From DASQTB01 sp035642095 (GTDB lineage: Bacteria; Actinomycetota; UBA4738; CALAEC01): a stretch of DNA of 10,151 bases. The notes below the pieces were generated by a model. It made no database searches and was not told where the DNA came from. It saw only the letters and a program-made list of their open reading frames with translations. Shown piece after piece: positions 5,689-10,151 of the stretch (its first letter is position 1; each line of letters opens with the position of its first letter). Location of the stretch: the NCBI GenBank assembly GCA_035642095.1, contig DASQTB010000126.1, positions 1 through 10,151 of the forward strand. The letters are read 5' to 3'. Position numbers and translations under genes: made by a program.

Positions 5689-6870
5689 ATGGCCGAAGAG
5701 GAACGAGGATTCACCACCCGGGCCATGCCTCCCGACCTGGATCTCGGTGGGGCCCGGCCGATGTCCGTCCCCATCTACCAGACGGCGACGTACGCCTTCG
5801 AGGACCCGGACGAGCTGGCCGAGGTCATCCGTCGAGGGAAGGACGCGGGGTTCGTCTACACCCGGTGGCACAACCCCACCCGCGCGGCGATGGAGCACGT
5901 GGTGGCCGGTCTGGAGAGAGGAGAGGGAGCCGTCTCCTTCTCCTCGGGGATGGCGGCCATCGCCACCGTCCTCTCGACCATCGCCTCGAAGGACGACCAT
6001 GTGGTTGCCACCCCCCGGCTGTACGGGGGGGCCCATTCGCTGATCACGAAGATCCTCCCTCGGTGGGGGATAGAGACCACTTTGGCGGGCAGCCACCGGG
6101 CGGGGGACCTCGTCGATGCCCTCCGTCCCGGAACCGTGGCGTGCTACGTCGAGACGATCGGGAACCCGACGGTGCCGGTCACCGATCTCGACGACCTCGG
6201 CCGGGCTTGCCGGGAACGAGGCATCCGCCTGGTCGTCGACAACACGTTCGCCAGTCCCTTCCTGTGCAACCCGATCGCCTTCGGAGCCGATGTCGTGATC
6301 CACTCCGCCACGAAGTATCTCGGCGGCCACTACGACCTCACCAGCGGTGTCGCCGTGGCGTCTCGAGCCCTGGTCGAGGAGATCCGGGAAATGTCGATCG
6401 ACCTCGGCGGAGTGGGGAACGCCTTCGAGTCCTGGCTGATCCTCCGTGGCGTCCAGACCCTGGCCCTTCGGATGGACCGCCACTGTGCGACGGCGTCGGT
6501 GCTGGCGGACATGCTGGAGGCTCATCCGAAGGTCGAGCGGGTCTGGTACCCGGGCCTGGCTTCGCATCCCGACCACGAGGTCGCCCGGAGGATCCTCCGC
6601 GGGTACTCCGGGATGATGGCTCTCGAGTTGAAGGGCGGGTTCGAGGCCGGGCGGCGGTTCCAGGAAGCGGTCGAGCTGGCTTCCGTGGGGGCCAGCCTAG
6701 GAGGGACCCGCACCATCATCACTCATGCGGCGTCCGTGACCCACACCCAGCTCACCAGGGACGAGCGGCTGGCCGTGGGCATCTCCGACGGGCTGGTCCG
6801 CGTCTCGGTCGGCATCGAGGACGCCCGCGACATCCTCGACGATTTCGACCGGGCGTTGGAGAAGGCTTGA
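5689..6870 (+). CDS. Cys/Met metabolism PLP-dependent enzyme (trans-sulfuration family)
   Basis: A 393-residue fold-type I PLP enzyme of the cystathionine gamma-synthase / methionine gamma-lyase / O-acetylhomoserine sulfhydrylase family. Y57 and R59 in YTRWHNPT bind the cofactor phosphate of the partner subunit, and Y111 in LYGG would stack on the ring. D184 in VVDNTFASP contacts the pyridine nitrogen, and K209 in HSATKYLGGH forms the Schiff base. The family's usual GHSD after the lysine is GHYD here, and the LYG[CG] position has no methionine-gamma-lyase cysteine, so specificity cannot be assigned from motifs. ATG 5689 is chosen because a -10 box sits seven bases upstream; the frame opens further upstream to 5605, but that part would be untranscribed. 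Its end overlaps ddl by four bases (TTGA). Confidence 0.88.
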   Translation: MAEEERGFTTRAMPPDLDLGGARPMSVPIYQTATYAFEDPDELAEVIRRGKDAGFVYTRWHNPTRAAMEHVVAGLERGEGAVSFSSGMAAIATVLSTIASKDDHVVATPRLYGGAHSLITKILPRWGIETTLAGSHRAGDLVDALRPGTVACYVETIGNPTVPVTDLDDLGRACRERGIRLVVDNTFASPFLCNPIAFGADVVIHSATKYLGGHYDLTSGVAVASRALVEEIREMSIDLGGVGNAFESWLILRGVQTLALRMDRHCATASVLADMLEAHPKVERVWYPGLASHPDHEVARRILRGYSGMMALELKGGFEAGRRFQEAVELASVGASLGGTRTIITHAASVTHTQLTRDERLAVGISDGLVRVSVGIEDARDILDDFDRALEKA

Positions 6871-8000
6871 CCGGCCGAAAGCTGCGGGTGCTCGTTGTCT
6901 TCGGAGGCCGCTCGGCCGAGCACGAGGTCTCGGTGGTCTCGGCTCGCTCCGTGCTGGGTGCGCTCGACACCAACCGGTACGACGTGGTGTGCGTGGGCAT
7001 CGACAAGGACGGTCGGTGGCATCTCCTCCCCGGCCCTCCAGCCCTCCCCTCGGACGCCTCCGGCCGGCTCCCAGCGGTCGAGGCCTCCGCCGGATCGGCC
7101 GTCGCCCTGTCTCGCGAGCCCGGCGCCCGCGAACTCGTCACCGAGGGAGGCGACCGGCGGCCGTTCGACGTCGTGTTCCCCATCCTCCATGGACCGTACG
7201 GAGAGGACGGGACGATCCAGGGCCTCCTCGAGCTGGCGGGGATCCCCTACGTGGGGGCCGGAGTTCTGGCCTCCGCCGTGGGGATGGACAAGGCGGTCCA
7301 GAAGACCCTGTTCCGAGCAGCGGGACTTCGGGTCGTCCCCCACGTGGTGGTGCAGGAGCGGGAATGGCGGGAGGACCCCGAAGCGGTGGAGGCGGCCGCG
7401 GAGGGGCTGGCCTATCCGGTATTCGTGAAGCCGGCGGCGTTGGGCTCGTCCGTCGGTGTGACCAAGGTACACGAGCCGGAGCACCTGGACGCCGCGGTCG
7501 AGCGCGGGTTCCGGCACGGTCGGAAGGTCCTGGTGGAACGGTCCATGGAGGGAGGGCGGGAGATCGAGGTCTCGGTGCTCGGGAACGACGACCCGGTGGC
7601 GTCGGTGGCCGGAGAGATCGTCCCCAAGGGCCACGAGTTCTACGACTACGAGGCGAAATACCTCGACGAGCATGGTGCCCAGCTGCTGATCCCGGCCGAC
7701 ATCCCGCCCGAAGTCCTGGAGGAGGCCCAGCGGATCGCCGTCACGGCATTCCGGGCCATCGACGCCGCTGGGATGGCCCGGGTGGATCTCTTCTACATCG
7801 AGCCGGACGAACTGATCGTCAACGAGATCAACACGATCCCCGGCTTCACCCAGATCTCGATGTACCCGAAGCTCTGGGAGGCGTCGGGCCTCCCGTACGC
7901 GGCCCTGATCGACCGGCTCCTCGCCCTGGCCGTGGATCGCCACCGCCTCGAAGCCGAACGCCTTGACCCCCGGTCCGCCCCAACCCGGCCCGAAGCCTGA
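6867..8000 (+). CDS. ddl: D-alanine--D-alanine ligase
   Basis: A 377-residue ATP-grasp ligase that joins two D-alanines for the peptidoglycan stem peptide, acting in the cytoplasm. Motifs in order: VFGGRSAEHEVS (residues 11-22, first D-Ala site), HGPYGEDG (108-115), VGMDKAVQK (138-146), KPAALGSSVGV (188-198, ATP/omega loop), YDYEAKY (259-265, the tyrosine typical of D-Ala rather than D-Lac ligases), ARVDLF (304-309) and NEINTIPGFTQISMYPKL (319-336, metal ligands). The start is taken as TTG 6867, overlapping the upstream stop (TTGA) behind a GGAGAAGG sequence; GTG 6888 would remove seven residues and is possible. The frame is open far upstream, but that stretch is the shadow of the PLP-enzyme gene. 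Cotranscription with that gene is likely. Confidence 0.95.
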   Translation: MTGRKLRVLVVFGGRSAEHEVSVVSARSVLGALDTNRYDVVCVGIDKDGRWHLLPGPPALPSDASGRLPAVEASAGSAVALSREPGARELVTEGGDRRPFDVVFPILHGPYGEDGTIQGLLELAGIPYVGAGVLASAVGMDKAVQKTLFRAAGLRVVPHVVVQEREWREDPEAVEAAAEGLAYPVFVKPAALGSSVGVTKVHEPEHLDAAVERGFRHGRKVLVERSMEGGREIEVSVLGNDDPVASVAGEIVPKGHEFYDYEAKYLDEHGAQLLIPADIPPEVLEEAQRIAVTAFRAIDAAGMARVDLFYIEPDELIVNEINTIPGFTQISMYPKLWEASGLPYAALIDRLLALAVDRHRLEAERLDPRSAPTRPEA

Positions 8001-8048
8001 CTCCGGGCGACCCGGACGACCGCTTGCTGCCTGGTGAAGGGCTACGGA

Positions 8049-8282
8049 TTACAGGTGGACGACCGGGCAGGTGAGCGTGCGGGTGATGCCCTCGACCGCC
8101 TGGATCTTCGCCACGACCAGCTTGCCGAGGTCGTCGACGTTCTTCGCCTCGGCCCGGACGATGACGTCGTAGGGGCCGGTCACGTCTTCGGCCGAGGTCA
8201 CTCCCTTGATCGCCGCGACCTCCTTGGCCACCTGCGCGGCCTTCCCCACCTCGGTCTGGATCAGGATGTACGCGTTGACCAC
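8049..8282 (-). CDS. stand-alone AsnC/Lrp ligand-binding (RAM) domain protein
   Basis: A 77-residue protein consisting only of the alpha-beta ligand-binding domain of Lrp/AsnC regulators, with no helix-turn-helix part. The start VNAYILIQTEVGKA, the central GVTSAEDVTGPYDVIVRAEA and the end ITRTLTCPVVHL match the family pattern, where the GxYD loop helps form the effector-binding dimer interface. Such proteins assemble as rings and bind amino acids or related ligands; a DNA-binding role is unlikely without a partner. The GTG at 8282 has a strong AGGAGG at six bases. It converges on ddl with 48 bases between them. Its place beside two amino-acid-related genes suggests amino-acid sensing, but that is inference. 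Confidence 0.9.
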   Translation of the reverse strand: MVNAYILIQTEVGKAAQVAKEVAAIKGVTSAEDVTGPYDVIVRAEAKNVDDLGKLVVAKIQAVEGITRTLTCPVVHL

Positions 8283-8285
8283 CGG

Positions 8286-8294
8286 TCACCTCCT
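8286..8294 (-). promoter_or_regulatory. strong Shine-Dalgarno that fixes the GTG start at 8282
   Basis: AGGAGGTGA on the minus strand matches the 16S rRNA tail almost fully, and its AGGAGG core ends six bases before the GTG at 8282. It is the best ribosome-binding site in the window and contrasts with the several genes here that have none. Confidence 0.7.
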
Positions 8295-8311
8295 CCGGTC
8301 GGAGAGGAAAC

Positions 8312-8341
8312 ATCCTATCCCAGAGGAAGGGGGGGCCCCAA
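8312..8341 (-). promoter_or_regulatory. candidate SigA-type promoter of the Lrp-domain gene
   Basis: On the minus strand TTGGGG (8341-8336) and TAGGAT (8317-8312) are separated by 18 bases. A start near 8305 would give a leader of about 22 bases containing the strong ribosome site. Confidence 0.5.
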
Positions 8342-8352
8342 CCGGCGGGGTA

Positions 8353-8358
8353 GATAAT
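8353..8358 (+). promoter_or_regulatory. candidate -10 box for the phosphoribosyltransferase unit
   Basis: GATAAT (8353-8358) differs from TATAAT at one base and lies six bases before the GTG at 8365. It is the most AT-rich spot in the neighbourhood and fits a leaderless transcript starting at 8365. It sits back to back with the Lrp-domain promoter; no -35 match is visible. Confidence 0.45.
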
Positions 8359-8364
8359 CGAAAG

Positions 8365-8514
8365 GTGCCGAAGCGCAAGGAGCGACTCGATCCCTACCGG
8401 CGAGTCCGGAAGCCGGTGCCGCCGCCCGAGCGGGTGGAGCGCGATCGGCGGCGGGAGATCGAGGAGCGCGAGGCCCGACGAGAAGCGGAGGAGAAAGAGG
8501 GGCGGGAGCGATGA
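8365..8514 (+). CDS. small highly charged protein, unknown function
   Basis: A 49-residue ORF starting MPKRKERLDPYRRVRKPVPP and ending in a long run of alternating Arg and Glu (residues 23-49) likely to form a single charged helix. It has a proline hinge (PVPPP, 18-22), no hydrophobic segment and no cysteine. I do not recognise a family. It is supported by a GATAAT box six bases before the GTG, by mostly G/C third positions, and by its ATGA overlap with the next gene, which suggests translational coupling. The basic N-terminus could contact RNA or the ribosome, but that is speculation. The same frame is open upstream to 8206, but that part crosses the Lrp-domain gene and its promoter. Confidence 0.6.
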   Translation: MPKRKERLDPYRRVRKPVPPPERVERDRRREIEEREARREAEEKEGRER

Positions 8515-9137
8515 TGTTCGCGGATCGCGTCGAGGCGGGGAGACGTCTGGCCGATGCTCTGGGCCACTTGGTCGGAGAGGACGTCGTGGTCTTGGGGGTC
8601 CCTCGGGGCGGGGTCGAGGTCGCCGCGGAGGTGGCCCGGGCGCACGGCTGGCCGCTCGACCTCGTCGTTCCCCGGAAGGTCGGGGCCCCGATGAACCCCG
8701 AGCTCGGGTTGGGGGCCATCGCCCCCGGGGTCCGGGTCCTGGATGAGCGGATGATCCGTCAGCTCGGGGTGCCGGAGAGCTACCTCGAGAAGGAGATCGC
8801 GGACCAGGAGGAGGAGATCCGCCGCCGGACCGACGCGTACCGAGGAGATCGGGATCCCGTCGAGATCAACGGCCGGGTGGCTGTGATCGTCGACGACGGC
8901 GTGGCTACCGGAGGGACGTCCACCGCGGCTCTGCGGTGGGCCCGGGAGCGAGGGGCATCCCGGGTCGTGCTGGCCGTCCCGGTCGCGCCCCGGGAGGCGG
9001 TCATGCGCCTGGCCAAGGAGGCGGACGAGGTCGTCTGCCTGGCTATGCCGGATCCCTTCTTCGCCGTGGGGCAGTGGTACGAGGCATTCCCCCAGACCTC
9101 CGACGGAGAGGTCGTGGCGCTGCTCCGAGACGCCTAG
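8511..9137 (+). CDS. phosphoribosyltransferase family protein
   Basis: A 208-residue type I PRTase-fold protein. The PRPP-binding motif VIVDDGVATGGTST spans residues 125-138. An N-terminal VLGVPRGGV (28-36) and LVVPRKVGAPMNPELGLGAI (51-70) match the stand-alone PRTase family often annotated as predicted phosphoribosyltransferase (COG1926-like), as does the C-terminal FFAVGQWYEAFPQTSDGEV (183-201). A helical insertion (YLEKEIADQEEEIRRR, 91-106) covers the active-site hood region. The substrate base is unknown, so it should not be named for purine or pyrimidine salvage. The ATG at 8511 overlaps the upstream stop (ATGA); the next codon is also ATG. It is followed after one base by a small membrane protein. 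Confidence 0.87.
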   Translation: MMFADRVEAGRRLADALGHLVGEDVVVLGVPRGGVEVAAEVARAHGWPLDLVVPRKVGAPMNPELGLGAIAPGVRVLDERMIRQLGVPESYLEKEIADQEEEIRRRTDAYRGDRDPVEINGRVAVIVDDGVATGGTSTAALRWARERGASRVVLAVPVAPREAVMRLAKEADEVVCLAMPDPFFAVGQWYEAFPQTSDGEVVALLRDA

Positions 9138-9138
9138 C

Positions 9139-9411
9139 GTGGAGCTGGTCATCGCCGGTGCGCTGATGCTCATCGGCGCCTACTCGGCGGTGCGGTCTCT
9201 AGCCGAGCCGATCCCCGCCGAGGACGGGCGATCTCGCTTCCTGATCTCGATCCACGAGGCGTCGAAGGCAGGGTTCTGGTTGACCCTGGGAGGGTTCTTC
9301 CTACTGTACGGCCTGGTCGAGGAGCCCCAGGAGTGGAGGTGGTTCGCTCTGGTCCCGGTGTCCATGGCCGTCCTCCGCCTGGGAACGGCCACCCTCCTAT
9401 CGAGGGAATGA
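9139..9411 (+). CDS. small membrane protein, unknown function
   Basis: A 90-residue protein with three likely membrane segments: residues 3-21 (LVIAGALMLIGAYSAVRSL), 44-60 (AGFWLTLGGFFLLYGLV) and 68-86 (WFALVPVSMAVLRLGTATL). The loop at 22-42 contains the charged EPIPAEDGRSRF. No catalytic or transport motif is visible. The GTG at 9139 lies one base after the stop of the phosphoribosyltransferase, with no separate ribosome site, so coupled translation is likely. It closes the unit and is followed by a hairpin. The family is not recognised. Confidence 0.7.
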   Translation: MELVIAGALMLIGAYSAVRSLAEPIPAEDGRSRFLISIHEASKAGFWLTLGGFFLLYGLVEEPQEWRWFALVPVSMAVLRLGTATLLSRE

Positions 9412-9421
9412 CTAGTTCGTC

Positions 9422-9445
9422 GGGACCATCTTGGAAGATGGTCCT
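9422..9445 (+). terminator. perfect hairpin without U-tract after the phosphoribosyltransferase unit
   Basis: GGACCATCTT (9423-9432) and AAGATGGTCC (9435-9444) are exact reverse complements around GG, extendable by a G-U pair at 9422/9445. In RNA this gives a stem of nine or more pairs with a tetraloop, starting 11 bases after the stop at 9411. No T-run follows, so it would be a U-less terminator of the type proposed in actinobacteria. It could instead be an operator or an mRNA-protecting structure. Confidence 0.55.
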
Positions 9446-9469
9446 CAACTCGCCCCTCCCCACGGGACG

Positions 9470-9625
9470 ATGACCATAGGTATGAACGGTGTCGCCAGGA
9501 CGTTCTACCGAGAGATCCTCGACCTCCACACGCCGGTCGACGATCCGCGCGGCGGCCGGTCGGCGGTGCGCTCCCGGCGGAAGAAGATCCGCCAGGTCCT
9601 TACCCGCCGTCCTACCCGCGGCTGA
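9470..9625 (+). CDS. possible small basic protein, unknown function
   Basis: A 51-residue ORF from ATG 9470 (47 residues if it starts at ATG 9482) with GVARTFYREILDLHTPVDD followed by a strongly basic C-terminal half (residues 28-50, RSAVRSRRKKIRQVLTRRPTR). About 85% of its third positions are G or C, as in the confident genes here, and better than expected for random sequence. Against it are a weak ribosome site (GGGACG just before 9470), no clear -10 box and no recognised family. It sits after the hairpin and converges on pckA with three bases between stops. The basic tail would suit nucleic-acid binding, but nothing more can be said. Confidence 0.4.
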   Translation: MTIGMNGVARTFYREILDLHTPVDDPRGGRSAVRSRRKKIRQVLTRRPTRG

Positions 9626-9628
9626 GCT

Positions 9629-10151
9629 CTACCCGACGGCCTTGATGATCTCCTCGTCCAGGTCGGGAAACCCCTGGAGGAACTCGACCCGCTCTGCTTT
9701 CAGCCGCTCCACCAGCTCGCCGTACTTCTGAGACCGGTCCTGACGCTCGTACAGCATTCGCGGCTGGAGCAGCTCCTTGTCATCGATATCCGGCACGGAC
9801 TCCGCGATCTGGTAGCCGAAGTCTTCGTCCTCGGTCCACTCGATCGTGCCCTCGGCGATCGCTTTGACCACGGCCGACGACGTGGGGATGCTTACCTTCT
9901 TCGACCGAACGTCACCGTCGCGCCCTCCCACCCGCCCCGTGTTCAGCAGGAACACCTCGATCGGATGTGAGTCGAGCAGCTCCAGGATCCGGTTCCCTTG
10001 CTGGCCGTGCCGGAGGGGAAAGAACGGGTTGGTCCCCGGCACCCGAAGGAACTTCCCCTCCTCGGCCGCCCCTCCGGCCGAGGTTCCGGTGGTCTCCCCC
10101 AGCATGAAGTACGCCGCGGCCTGGGCCCTGTTCAGACGGGCCACGGCGGGG
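9629..10151 (-). CDS. pckA: phosphoenolpyruvate carboxykinase (ATP), C-terminal part
   Basis: The last 173 residues of an ATP-dependent PEP carboxykinase, which converts oxaloacetate and ATP to PEP, CO2 and ADP in gluconeogenesis. The frame is open through the window edge, so the N-terminal half, including the kinase P-loop, lies outside. Visible family features are AYFMLGETTGTSAGG (the 'ae..fhfl.GyT....G' region), EGKFLRVPGTNPFFPLRHG (equivalent of the catalytic-lid and 'cFgapFlplhp' segment) and VFLLNTGRVGG, in place of the common LVNTGW.GG. The divergence suggests a distinct PckA subgroup rather than the enterobacterial type. An in-frame GTG at 10144 is internal and not the start. No terminator is visible after the stop. 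Confidence 0.88.
   Translation of the reverse strand, partial: PAVARLNRAQAAAYFMLGETTGTSAGGAAEEGKFLRVPGTNPFFPLRHGQQGNRILELLDSHPIEVFLLNTGRVGGRDGDVRSKKVSIPTSSAVVKAIAEGTIEWTEDEDFGYQIAESVPDIDDKELLQPRMLYERQDRSQKYGELVERLKAERVEFLQGFPDLDEEIIKAVG

Noticed and set aside
4198..6576. 792-residue minus-strand ORF extending the RTX-like protein upstream
   Set aside because: The extra N-terminal 330 residues overlap the well-supported PLP-enzyme gene, and a clean signal peptide with promoter and ribosome site starts at 5583.
5865..6866. Upstream extension of the ddl reading frame to 5865
   Set aside because: The extension is a Pro/Arg/Gly-rich shadow of the PLP-enzyme gene; Ddl homology begins right after 6867.
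8329..8342. GGGGGGGCCCC palindromic run as a terminator
   Set aside because: It lies between two divergent genes and its C-run forms the -35 hexamer of the Lrp-domain promoter; the stem would be too short with no loop.

Overview
The window is GC-rich (roughly two thirds G+C, with third codon positions almost all G or C). It looks like a chromosomal piece of an actinobacterium, probably an uncultured or deep-branching one. Supporting signs are an FbiD/CofC-type coenzyme F420 gene, an HU protein with a short basic tail, actinobacterial TANNNT -10 boxes lying 6-9 bases before start codons (leaderless mRNAs), and frequent GTG/TTG starts. The lineage call is inference; there is no rRNA marker.

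Layout. 1-520: a decayed tyrosine recombinase (integrase), recognisable in pieces spread over all three forward frames. 521-1164: no intact gene, only broken coding-like stretches, possibly more of the same dead element. 1211-1537: HU-family DNA-binding protein. 1542-2404 (minus): a two-gene unit of a cold-shock-like small protein and cofC/fbiD. 2485-4169 (plus), divergent from cofC: a PlsC-type acyltransferase overlapping a PLP threonine/serine dehydratase. 4198-5583 (minus): a secreted protein with RTX-like glycine/aspartate repeats, a nidogen-like beta domain and a DUF11-like tail. 5689-8000 (plus): a Cys/Met-metabolism PLP enzyme overlapping D-alanine-D-alanine ligase. 8049-8282 (minus): a stand-alone AsnC/Lrp ligand-binding domain. 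8365-9411 (plus): a tight three-gene unit of a 49-residue charged protein, a PRPP-motif phosphoribosyltransferase and a small membrane protein, followed by a strong hairpin. 9470-9625: a possible small basic protein. 9629-10151 (minus): the C-terminal part of ATP-type PEP carboxykinase, running off the window.

Most genes are core metabolism and envelope functions: F420 side-chain activation, phospholipid acylation, amino-acid catabolism, peptidoglycan precursor synthesis and gluconeogenesis. The dense packing (overlaps of 4-10 bases, gaps of 1-4 bases) contrasts with the first 1.2 kb, which is decayed sequence. I see no defence island, CRISPR array, intact mobile element or RNA gene. The less routine items are the integrase fossil, the repeated leaderless-promoter geometry, two small charged ORFs, the three-gene phosphoribosyltransferase unit and the RTX-like secreted protein.
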